From Deltaproteobacteria bacterium (GTDB lineage Bacteria > Desulfobacterota > Desulfobacteria > Desulfobacterales > QNYZ01), in assembly GCA_003973265.1 (NCBI GenBank), contig QNYZ01000038.1, positions 18,742 through 82,741 of the forward strand: DNA of 64,000 nt. Direction: 5' to 3'. The position numbers and the translations under genes are program-made. A model generated the notes under the pieces. The model searched no databases, was not told the DNA's origin, and saw only the letters and a list, made by a program, of their open reading frames with translations. Every line of letters begins with the position of its first letter. Position 1 is the stretch's first letter. Positions 16,713 through 24,657 of the stretch are shown in pieces.

Positions 16713-17170
16713 TGCCGACCACCATCACCATTGACGAAAAGGCCTGCTGGGGATGCAGAACCTGCGAACTGGCCTGCAAACAGGAAATGCGGTCTGCGGT
16801 CGGCGTCCGGCTGATTGTTGTCGGTGAGGACGGCCCGCGGATCGAAAACGGAAAACCGGTTTTCACCTATCGGGTCCATATGTGCCGCCACTGCGACGAT
16901 CCAACCTGTGCGGACGTCTGCCCCGAAGACGCCATTTCCAAAAGGGCCGACGGCATTGTCGTATTGGACGACACGCTCTGTTCGGGATGCCGGGCCTGTA
17001 TTGCCGCCTGTCCGTATGACGCCATTGATTTCGATGCGAATCGTGATGTCGCCCAAAAATGCAATCTCTGCCACCATCGGGTGGACCAGGGCCTGGTTCC
17101 GGCCTGTGCCGATAATATCTGTCTGGCGCATTGTATCGGTTTCAAGTCATCTCCGGATTCGCTAACGTAA
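16712..17170 (+). CDS. 4Fe-4S ferredoxin subunit of the Mo/W oxidoreductase
   Basis: 152 residues with four cysteine clusters typical of the DmsB/PsrB/HycB electron-transfer subunit: CWGCRTCELACKQE, CRHCDDPTCADVCPEDAI, CSGCRACIAACPYDAI and CNLCHHRVDQGLVPACADNI. It can carry up to four [4Fe-4S] clusters. Its ATG overlaps the stop of the catalytic subunit. No membrane anchor subunit follows, so the pair appears soluble and would exchange electrons with a soluble partner. Confidence 0.88.
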   Translation: MPTTITIDEKACWGCRTCELACKQEMRSAVGVRLIVVGEDGPRIENGKPVFTYRVHMCRHCDDPTCADVCPEDAISKRADGIVVLDDTLCSGCRACIAACPYDAIDFDANRDVAQKCNLCHHRVDQGLVPACADNICLAHCIGFKSSPDSLT

Positions 17171-17212
17171 ATTTCGGAGGAAATGGCGTCCAGCTGCACA
17201 CGGGGGAAGATA

Positions 17213-17229
17213 AGGGGTCGAGAGGCAAG
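17213..17229 (+). repeat. Dispersed G-rich intergenic repeat, partial copy
   Basis: The segment AGGGGTCGAGAGGCAAG shares the AGGGGTCGAG core with the copy at 18691-18715 and a similar core near 24491-24501. It lies in the 74-base gap before the outer-membrane factor gene. Confidence 0.4.
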
Positions 17230-17244
17230 GGGGCAAAGGATTAA

Positions 17245-18711
17245 GTGAAATACTGCAAAATATTAAAAAGTCGATTCATCGCTTATGTGGGGATGATGCT
17301 TTTCGTTGCAGGAACCGTTTGCGCCTGCCAGCCGTTTCGCCCGGTGGAGCGGCCTTCCGTGGAAACAGATCTGCCACCGGCCTATTCCCATGACGCGGCT
17401 GGCCATCCCGTTGAAAAGTGGTGGGAGACATTTAACGATCCGCAATTAAATATCCTGGTCGAAACCGCGCTGAAAAACAACTTTTCCATTCAGGAAAGCT
17501 GGGCGCGGCTGGAACAGGCCGGCGCACTGGCTGTAAAGGCCGGGGCGGCCACGTATCCGTCCCTGTCGGCTGACGCCGATGCCTCGCTGGGACGACAGCG
17601 CACGGACAACGGGCGGATCGCTGACACGAAGAAAGTGGAAAAATACAACCTGGGCCTGCTGAGTCAATACGAAGTAGACCTGTGGGGAAAAATCCGTTCG
17701 AAACGAAAAGCTGCGCTGCTGGAGGCTTCGGCCACCCGTTTCGATCTTCAGACCATGGCGGTCACCGTGGCCGCCACGGTGACTGACCGCTGGATCCGGA
17801 TCATCTCCCAGCGCATGCAAAAAAAACTGCTTGAGGAACAGCTGGCTGCCAACCAGACCCTGGCTGATCTGGTGGAGTTGCGGTTCCGCAAATCTTTGGC
17901 ATCCGCCCTGGATGTCCTTCAGCAGCGGCAGATCGTCCAGCGGGTACGGGCCCGGATCCCACTGGTTGTGCAAAAAGAGGCCCTGCTGCAAAATGAGCTG
18001 GCGCTCTTGCTCGGCAAAGCACCCCAGGCCGCACCGGCTATTTCGCGCGAGACGCTGGAGATACCGGCCGATGTTCCGGCCACCGGAATTCCGGCCCGTC
18101 TGCTGACCGCCCGTCCGGATATCCAGGCGGCCGCCAAACGACTGACGGCTGCCCGGTGGCAGGTATCCGTGGCACGCGCCGACCTGCTGCCCAGCATCCG
18201 GTTGTCCGCCCGGGCTGTCTACCAGGCCGGGAAACTAAATCTGCTGTTCGACAACTGGCTGCTGAACCTGGCCGCAGGCTTGACGGCCCCCTTACTTGAC
18301 GGGCACCGGCGACAGGCGGAAATCACGCGGTCGCGTGCCGTGGTTGATGAAAAACTCGCTGCCTACCGCCGCACGGTGGTGACAGCCATCAAGGAAGTGG
18401 AAGATGCCCTGGTCAGTGAGGCCGGTTTGCGGGATCATATTAAAGGACTTGAGGCCCAGCTGGCGGTGACGAAAGCGGCCCTGAGAGAAGCGCGTACACG
18501 ATACCGCAAGGGCCTGAACGATTACCTGCCCGTACTCAGCGGTCTGCTCTCGGTTCAGACGCTGGAAAGAGATCTGATTCAACGCCAGACCGATCTGCTG
18601 GTTACCCGGGTCAACCTTTACCGTGCATTGGGCGGGGGATGGGGTGAAGGGTTGGTGAAACGGGGAGAAAACAAGGGGGCCGGGAGGTCAAGGATTCGAG
18701 GGGTCGAGTGA
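17245..18711 (+). CDS. RND efflux outer-membrane lipoprotein factor (TolC/NodT family)
   Basis: 488 residues. A signal sequence with candidate lipobox cysteine (GTVCACQPF, about residue 28) is followed by two OEP repeats with long helical segments, as in OprM/NodT outer-membrane channels. GTG start at 17245 follows AAGGA. The last dozen residues (GAGRSRIRGVE) are encoded by a dispersed intergenic repeat that also supplies the stop, so the native C-terminus has probably been altered. First gene of a tripartite pump with the next two genes. Confidence 0.92.
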   Translation: MKYCKILKSRFIAYVGMMLFVAGTVCACQPFRPVERPSVETDLPPAYSHDAAGHPVEKWWETFNDPQLNILVETALKNNFSIQESWARLEQAGALAVKAGAATYPSLSADADASLGRQRTDNGRIADTKKVEKYNLGLLSQYEVDLWGKIRSKRKAALLEASATRFDLQTMAVTVAATVTDRWIRIISQRMQKKLLEEQLAANQTLADLVELRFRKSLASALDVLQQRQIVQRVRARIPLVVQKEALLQNELALLLGKAPQAAPAISRETLEIPADVPATGIPARLLTARPDIQAAAKRLTAARWQVSVARADLLPSIRLSARAVYQAGKLNLLFDNWLLNLAAGLTAPLLDGHRRQAEITRSRAVVDEKLAAYRRTVVTAIKEVEDALVSEAGLRDHIKGLEAQLAVTKAALREARTRYRKGLNDYLPVLSGLLSVQTLERDLIQRQTDLLVTRVNLYRALGGGWGEGLVKRGENKGAGRSRIRGVE

Positions 18712-18715
18712 AAAG
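18691..18715 (+). repeat. Dispersed repeat overlapping the 3' end of the OMF gene
   Basis: AGGATTCGAGGGGTCGAGTG followed by AAAAG. The same GGATTCGAGGGG core occurs at 24489-24501 and, inverted, at 24632-24644; a shorter form (GATTCGAGGG, inverted) is at 58-67. The GAGTGAAAAG end recurs at 63953-63962. Its TGA is the stop codon of the upstream gene. Confidence 0.6.
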
Positions 18716-18792
18716 CTAAAACCATGGAATCAACACCTTCGAAACCGCTTATCCAGCTCATTTGAAAAATAACCACGGTAAAAAAGATACCT

Positions 18793-20013
18793 GTGACGGA
18801 CGATATGAAAAATGACCAATCACCACCGGAGTTACCCCGCAGAAGTATCGGTTCGACTATTTTCAGGGCCCTGCTCTGTGTGATAATTATTGCGGCCGGC
18901 CTTTTCGCAGCAAACTATCTGACCCGCACATCTCCAGGGGCCCATCGCCGGGCACCCGCAAAGAGCACCCCCCGGGTCCGGGTGCAGACCGTGGCCCCGA
19001 CCAATGAAACCGTCATCGTCAAGGCCACCGGCACGGTGACCCCGGCCCGAAAAATCACGTTAAAATCCCGCGTCGCCGGTGAAGTCATCGGCACCCATCC
19101 GGATTTTGCTCCGGGCGGGTTCCTGAAAAAAGGCGCGTTGGTTCTCAAGATAGACGATACCGATTATCAACTGGCACTGGCCCGAAAAGAAAGCGAGGAG
19201 GTCAACGCGCGCTACGCAATTGCCCTTGAACAGGGACGCCAGGAAGTCGCCCGGCGGGAATGGGAACTGATCAACAAGGATAATCCGATCGACGATGCCG
19301 ACGGTGAACTGGCCTTGCGTAAGCCTCATCTTGAAAAGGTTCTGGCCGATTTAAAAGCCGCCCGGATCGGCGTTAAGCAGGCCCGGCTGAATGTGCAGCG
19401 AACCCGGATCCGGACACCGTTCAATGCTGTTATTCTTGCGACCTATGTTGAAACCGGCTCCCAGATTACGGCCTGGGAACGCCTCGCCGACCTGGTGGCG
19501 ACAGACGAATACTGGGTCCGGGTATCCATTCCCGTGGATCGGCTGAAATGGATCTCGATTCCGGTCGATCATCGAAAAACCGGTTCTATGGCCCGCATCA
19601 TTTACCATTCCAATGCCGTAAGAACCGGGTCCGTGATCAAACTGCTCGGGGACCTGGAACCCAGGGGTCGCATGGCGCGATTGCTGATCGCCATCAAAGA
19701 CCCTTTGGGCCGTAATCCTTCCGATCTCCATCGCCCGCCTCTGCTCATCGGCGAATATATCCGGGTAGAGATCAGGGGAAAGCCGTTGAATAACGTCTAC
19801 CGGATACCCCGAACCGCTCTGCGGGATGGCACCCGCCTCTGGATTGCCGGCTCCGATGACAAGCTGGAAATTCGCCCGGTGGAAACAATCTGGCGTGATG
19901 CGGAAGCGGTTTTTTTGAAAACCGGGCTTCAACCGGGCGACCGGTTAATTGTCTCGGACCTGTCGGCTCCCGTTGCCGGAATGCCGGTCAAGGTCGTTGA
20001 CAAAGACAAGTAG
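18793..20013 (+). CDS. RND efflux periplasmic adaptor (HlyD/AcrA family)
   Basis: 406 residues. A single N-terminal membrane anchor (about residues 20-45) precedes the membrane-fusion-protein layout: lipoyl-like half (TVTPARKITLKSRVAGEVIG), alpha-helical hairpin (about 125-195), returning half (TRIRTPFNAVILATYVETG) and beta-barrel. It links the inner-membrane pump to the outer-membrane channel. GTG 18793 gives the listed start; ATG 18805 is an alternative four codons in. It lies between the OMF and pump genes on the same strand. Confidence 0.92.
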   Translation: MTDDMKNDQSPPELPRRSIGSTIFRALLCVIIIAAGLFAANYLTRTSPGAHRRAPAKSTPRVRVQTVAPTNETVIVKATGTVTPARKITLKSRVAGEVIGTHPDFAPGGFLKKGALVLKIDDTDYQLALARKESEEVNARYAIALEQGRQEVARREWELINKDNPIDDADGELALRKPHLEKVLADLKAARIGVKQARLNVQRTRIRTPFNAVILATYVETGSQITAWERLADLVATDEYWVRVSIPVDRLKWISIPVDHRKTGSMARIIYHSNAVRTGSVIKLLGDLEPRGRMARLLIAIKDPLGRNPSDLHRPPLLIGEYIRVEIRGKPLNNVYRIPRTALRDGTRLWIAGSDDKLEIRPVETIWRDAEAVFLKTGLQPGDRLIVSDLSAPVAGMPVKVVDKDK

Positions 20014-20072
20014 GCGATGCGGCTGGGATGCCAAAATCCTGCAGCCGGATAAACATTACAAGAAAATAGTCC

Positions 20073-23000
20073 ATGACAGACGAAAACGACAGACCGACTG
20101 GAAAATATCACGGACCGCTGGCCTGGATGGCGGGCCATTCGGTCAGTGCCAACCTGCTGATGCTGATTTTTCTCATCGGTGGGTTGCTCCTCAGCGGAAA
20201 AATAAAAAAAGAAGTTTTTCCTGATTTTGAGCTGGACCTGGTCACCATCAATATGGCCTATCCCGGCGCCGGCCCCGAGGAAATCGAACGGGGGATCATC
20301 CTGGCCGTCGAAGAAGCGATCCAGGACATTGACGAGATCAAGGATTTTACGGCCACTGCCAGGGAAGGGTCGGCCCAGGTCACCGTCGAGATCCGGGAAG
20401 GGGAGAATCCCCGGCAGGTGGCCCGGGATATTGAAAACGAGATCAACCGAATTACGTCTTTTCCAGAAGAGGCCGAAGATATCCGGGTATCCGTAGTTAA
20501 GCGCAAACGGTACGTCGTTGCTCTGGCCCTGTTTGGAGATCAGACGGAACGGGTCCTGCGGGAAATGGCAGAGACTATCCGGGACCAACTGCTGCAGGAT
20601 CCTGACATCTCACAGATCGACCTCGAAGGAGTGCGGGATTTCGAAATCCGGATCGAAATCCCCCAAACCGAATTGCGGGCCTATCACCTGACCCTCGATT
20701 CGGTGGCCCGGACACTGAGACGCGCCGCCGTGGAACTGCCCGGCGGCGCCATCAAAACTGCCGGCGGAGATGTCCTTGTCCGTGTGAACGAACGCCGCGA
20801 TTTTGCCCGCGAGTTTGCCACGATTCCCATCATTGCGGCCAGTGACGGTACCCAGGTGTTGCTTGAGGACATTGCCACGATATCGGAGAGTTTTGAAGAT
20901 TCTGACCGTTTCGCCACGTTTAACGGCCATCCGGCGGTGATGCTCCGGGTGTACCGGGTCGGTGACCAGACACCGATTTCCGTATCCGATGCGGTCCATC
21001 GCAAAATGGCTGAAATCAATCAGAGCCTGCCACCCGGCCTGACGCTGGAACCCCGCAATGACCGCTCCAAAATCTACCGGCAACGTCTCGATCTGATGCT
21101 GCGCAACGGCTATATGGGTCTGGGCCTGGTATTTGTCCTGCTGGCCATCTTTCTCGAGGCCCGTCTGGCCTTCTGGGTCAGCCTGGGCATTCCAATCTCA
21201 TTTCTGGGATCATTGCTGTTGCTGCCGTCACTGGGCGTCAGTATTAACATGATCTCCATGTTTGCATTTATCGTTACCCTGGGGATTGTAGTCGATGACG
21301 CTATCGTGGTCGGCGAAAGCATCTACTTTGAACGCCAGCGGGGACTGGGCTGGTACCAGGCCGCCATCATCGGCGCCCGTCAGATTGCCGTACCGGTGAT
21401 TTTCAGCGTATTGACCAACATGGTCGCCTTTATGCCCCTTTTCTTTGTCCCGGGATTTATGGGCAAAGTGTTCAAACAGATTCCGATCGTCGTGATCAGC
21501 GTATTTACCATCTCGCTGATTGAAAGCCTCTTTATCCTGCCGGCGCATCTTGGCCATCAAAAAGAGTGCCGCCATCGCGGCCTTTTCTCCTGGTTGATGG
21601 ATCGGCAACAACAGTTCAGCGCTTTTTTCACCCGCCTGGTAAAAACCCTGTACGGGCCATTTTTAAAAGGCGTCCTGCACTGGCGTTATGTGACTGTTTC
21701 GCTAGGAATCGCTCTGCTTCTCGTTACCGTCGGGTGGGTAAAGAGTGGCCGGATGGGGTTTGAACTCTTTCCGAAGGTTGAATCCGATTACGCCAGGGTA
21801 ACGGCCAGGATGCCTTTCGGAACAGCCGTCGAAAAAACATCCGACATCCATAAATTACTGGTGCAGGCAGCACAGGAAGTAGTCGCCGAAAACGGCGGAG
21901 ATAATTTGAGCGAAGGTATCTATGCTTTTGTCAACGGTAATTTTACCCGGATATGGGTCTACCTGACGCCACCAGAAGTGCGGCCCGTTTCAACCGCCAC
22001 GCTGACAAAGCTGTGGCGGAAAAAAGTGGGCCACCTGCCGGGTATTGAAACCATCAAATTCGAATCCGATGCCGGCGGACCCGGCCGGGGAGCGGCCATT
22101 GCCGTTGAATTAAGACACCGCCAGATTCCGGTACTTGAACGTGCCAGTGCCCGGCTTTCAAAAGCCTTTGCCCTTTATCCAAATGTCACCGATATCGACA
22201 GCGGCTTTTCTCCCGGCAAAGAGCAGGTCAATTTAAAAATAAAACCCGAAGGCCAGAGCCTGGGCCTGACGGCCAGAGAAGTCGCCCGCCAGGTTCGGCA
22301 TGCCTATTACGGTGCCGAGGCCCTGCGCCAGCAACGGGGACGAAACGAGGTTAAGGTCATGGTTCGCCGACCCGAATCTGAGCGGGTATCAGAAAATGAC
22401 CTTGAAGAGATGATATTGCAAACCCCGTCAGGCAAAGATGTGGCCTTAAGAGAAGTCGTCAGCATGACCCGAGGCCGGGCGGAAACTTCCATTGTCCGGC
22501 GCAACGGACAACGAATCGTGACCGTATCCGCCGACGTCCGGCCCCGCAACAAGGCCGGCCGAATATTAGCGGATATCAAAGCCCGTCTGCTCCCCGTCCT
22601 CCAGCAGGAATACCCCGGTTTAACCTATAGCTTTGAAGGCCGCCAGGCAGATCGGCGTGAAAGTATGCAGGCCCTGAAAAAAGGCATGCTGATTGCGCTG
22701 CTGGTCATCTATGTTATGCTGGCTATCCCGTTTAACAGCTATCTGCAGCCGATGATCATCATGTTTTCGATCCCCTTCGGTATTGTGGGTGCCATTGCCG
22801 GCCACCTGATCATGGGGTACAACCTCAGCATTGTCAGCATGTTCGGGCTGGTGGCCCTGTCCGGCGTCGTGGTCAACGATTCTCTGGTATTGATCGAATT
22901 TGCCAACCGTCGGCATCTGGCAGGCGCCAGCGTTTCCGCCGCTATCCACGAGGCCGCGCTTCATCGTTTTCGTCCCATCCTTTTAACCACCTTGACCACT

Positions 23001-23201
23001 TTCGGCGGCTTATCGCCCATTATTTTTGAAACTTCGCGCCAGGCGCGCTTTTTGATCCCCATGGCTGTTTCTCTCGGATACGGCATTCTGTTTGCCACGA
23101 TGATCACGTTGATTCTGGTACCGTCATTGTATCTGATCCTGGCGGATGTTAAAAATACGATCGGCACGTCAGGAAAACCTGACAACAACAGTGAACTTTG
23201 A
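20073..23201 (+). CDS. RND multidrug efflux inner-membrane pump (AcrB/HAE family)
   Basis: 1042 residues, the usual length of AcrB-type pumps. Twelve membrane segments are expected: one near residue 25, a group at about 345-540, and a C-terminal group at about 865-1025. The conserved central motif GIVVDDAIVVGESIYFE contains the proton-relay aspartates, and VVVNDSLVLIEFANRRH matches the second repeat. Large periplasmic loops lie between. Together with the two genes upstream it forms a complete tripartite efflux system; its substrate cannot be told from sequence. Confidence 0.95.
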   Translation: MTDENDRPTGKYHGPLAWMAGHSVSANLLMLIFLIGGLLLSGKIKKEVFPDFELDLVTINMAYPGAGPEEIERGIILAVEEAIQDIDEIKDFTATAREGSAQVTVEIREGENPRQVARDIENEINRITSFPEEAEDIRVSVVKRKRYVVALALFGDQTERVLREMAETIRDQLLQDPDISQIDLEGVRDFEIRIEIPQTELRAYHLTLDSVARTLRRAAVELPGGAIKTAGGDVLVRVNERRDFAREFATIPIIAASDGTQVLLEDIATISESFEDSDRFATFNGHPAVMLRVYRVGDQTPISVSDAVHRKMAEINQSLPPGLTLEPRNDRSKIYRQRLDLMLRNGYMGLGLVFVLLAIFLEARLAFWVSLGIPISFLGSLLLLPSLGVSINMISMFAFIVTLGIVVDDAIVVGESIYFERQRGLGWYQAAIIGARQIAVPVIFSVLTNMVAFMPLFFVPGFMGKVFKQIPIVVISVFTISLIESLFILPAHLGHQKECRHRGLFSWLMDRQQQFSAFFTRLVKTLYGPFLKGVLHWRYVTVSLGIALLLVTVGWVKSGRMGFELFPKVESDYARVTARMPFGTAVEKTSDIHKLLVQAAQEVVAENGGDNLSEGIYAFVNGNFTRIWVYLTPPEVRPVSTATLTKLWRKKVGHLPGIETIKFESDAGGPGRGAAIAVELRHRQIPVLERASARLSKAFALYPNVTDIDSGFSPGKEQVNLKIKPEGQSLGLTAREVARQVRHAYYGAEALRQQRGRNEVKVMVRRPESERVSENDLEEMILQTPSGKDVALREVVSMTRGRAETSIVRRNGQRIVTVSADVRPRNKAGRILADIKARLLPVLQQEYPGLTYSFEGRQADRRESMQALKKGMLIALLVIYVMLAIPFNSYLQPMIIMFSIPFGIVGAIAGHLIMGYNLSIVSMFGLVALSGVVVNDSLVLIEFANRRHLAGASVSAAIHEAALHRFRPILLTTLTTFGGLSPIIFETSRQARFLIPMAVSLGYGILFATMITLILVPSLYLILADVKNTIGTSGKPDNNSEL

Positions 23202-23298
23202 AAACCGGATCATACGCTTTGCCCCCCGGTAAAGTCTGTTCTGACGGGTCGGGGGAATGTTTTCATTTTCGGCTTTTTCCTTCATCCATTGAGGCGCC

Positions 23299-24456
23299 AT
23301 GAAGCAACCGATGACCACCTATACATATCAGCGGGATCTGCGTTATTTTGTTAAAACCGCCGACGGCATTCAGGACGCGTGCGCCGAAGAGCTGGCCGGG
23401 CTGGGCGCCGGCGATATCTCCCCGGAATTTCGCGGTATTCATTTCAAGGCGGACACAGCCGTTTTCTATCACATTAATTATTTAACCCGCCTGGCATCCC
23501 GATGTCTGGCACCGCTGGTGTCGTTTGGCTGCCCGGATACCGATGTATTGTACCGAAAAGCAAAACAGCTCCGGTGGGAAGATTTCTTTGTCGGCGACCG
23601 AACCTTTGCCGTATCGGCAACTGTCTCCAACAGCAGGATTTCCCATTCAAAGTACGCATCTCTCCGCCTCAAAGACGCGATTGCCGATTATTTCCGGGAA
23701 AAAACCGGTCGGCGGCCGGATGTATCGGTCCGGGATCCCGATATTTTGCTCCATCTTCATATCCGGAACAACCGGGCCGACATCAGCCTCGATGCGTCGG
23801 GCGGCGCGCTTCACCGGCGGGGATACCGGGAAGAGACCGGCCCGGCCCCCATGCAGGAGACGGTGGCGGCGGCGATCATCCATTTGAGCCAATGGGACGG
23901 ATCGCAGCCGTTATACGATCCCATGTGCGGATCGGGGACTCTGCTCTGCGAAGCACTGATGCGATATTGCCGCGTTCCTTCGGGAATTTTCAGACGCCGG
24001 TTCGGGTTTGAATGTCTGCCGGATTTTGATGCTGCGCTCTGGCAAAAAGTAAAAAAGCAGGCCGACGCTCAAATCCGAAAACTGCCCGAAAACCTGATTG
24101 CCGGCAGCGACCTGTCCCAAGAGGCCGTCGATGCCGCCAGGGTTAACATCATGGGGCTCAATGACGGAAAAAATGTCCGGCTTAAAGCCTTTGACTTCAA
24201 TGATCTGCCGGCCCTTGAGGGCCATATCATTGTCACCAACCCTCCCTATGGTATCCGGATGGGAAAAGATACGGATCTGGACGCTTTTTACAAACGCCTT
24301 GGCGATTTTTTGAAACAAAAATGCAACGGCTCGGCGGCCTACATCTACTTTGGAGACCGTAAATATATTAAGAAAATCGGTTTGAAAACCTCATGGAAGA
24401 AACCGATCAAGGCCGGCGGCCTGGACGGACGGCTCGCAAAGTATGAGCTGTATTGA
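23299..24456 (+). CDS. THUMP-domain RNA guanine methyltransferase (RlmL N-half type)
   Basis: 385 residues. The N-terminal part (about 1-160) is a ferredoxin-like/THUMP RNA-binding module, and the rest a class I SAM-dependent methyltransferase with PMCGSGTLLCEALMRY (SAM motif) and the catalytic NPPYGIRMG. The length corresponds to the first half of RlmL, which makes m2G in 23S rRNA; the second (RlmK) half is absent, as in many bacteria. The exact target is inferred. Confidence 0.88.
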   Translation: MKQPMTTYTYQRDLRYFVKTADGIQDACAEELAGLGAGDISPEFRGIHFKADTAVFYHINYLTRLASRCLAPLVSFGCPDTDVLYRKAKQLRWEDFFVGDRTFAVSATVSNSRISHSKYASLRLKDAIADYFREKTGRRPDVSVRDPDILLHLHIRNNRADISLDASGGALHRRGYREETGPAPMQETVAAAIIHLSQWDGSQPLYDPMCGSGTLLCEALMRYCRVPSGIFRRRFGFECLPDFDAALWQKVKKQADAQIRKLPENLIAGSDLSQEAVDAARVNIMGLNDGKNVRLKAFDFNDLPALEGHIIVTNPPYGIRMGKDTDLDAFYKRLGDFLKQKCNGSAAYIYFGDRKYIKKIGLKTSWKKPIKAGGLDGRLAKYELY

Positions 24457-24458
24457 AG

Positions 24459-24479
24459 TGGAACAACGGCGTTGTTCCA
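24459..24479. repeat. Perfect hairpin after the methyltransferase gene
   Basis: TGGAACAACGGCGTTGTTCC plus A: a nine-base-pair perfect stem with a three-base loop, three bases after the stop codon. There is no T-run, so it is not a classical terminator; it may stabilise the 3' end. Confidence 0.45.
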
Positions 24480-24482
24480 GAG

Positions 24483-24650
24483 GGTTCACGGATTCGAGGG
24501 GTCAAGCGAACAGGTCATCGGGCGCTTTTATTTGCCGGATGAATTATTTCGGCGTTTTACCTGCGCCGATAAAACAAACCCGTTTTTAAAGCACTTTTCA
24601 GCGTTCAATGAATCATAACATCCCCCCTTGCCCCCTCGAATCCGTGAACC
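24483..24650. repeat. Inverted pair of the dispersed repeat between convergent genes
   Basis: A 19-base arm GGTTCACGGATTCGAGGGG (24483-24501) is perfectly complementary to 24632-24650, enclosing about 130 bases without a recognisable gene. The arms contain the repeat core seen elsewhere in the window. The unit is the size of a small non-autonomous element or REP pair and lies between two convergent genes; transcripts from either side could form a long hairpin. Confidence 0.65.
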
Positions 24651-24657
24651 TTTTTCC

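Noticed and set aside
24459..24650. CRISPR array or insertion sequence in the repeat-rich gap
   Set aside because: Only one inverted pair and one small hairpin are present; no regularly spaced repeats and no transposase.
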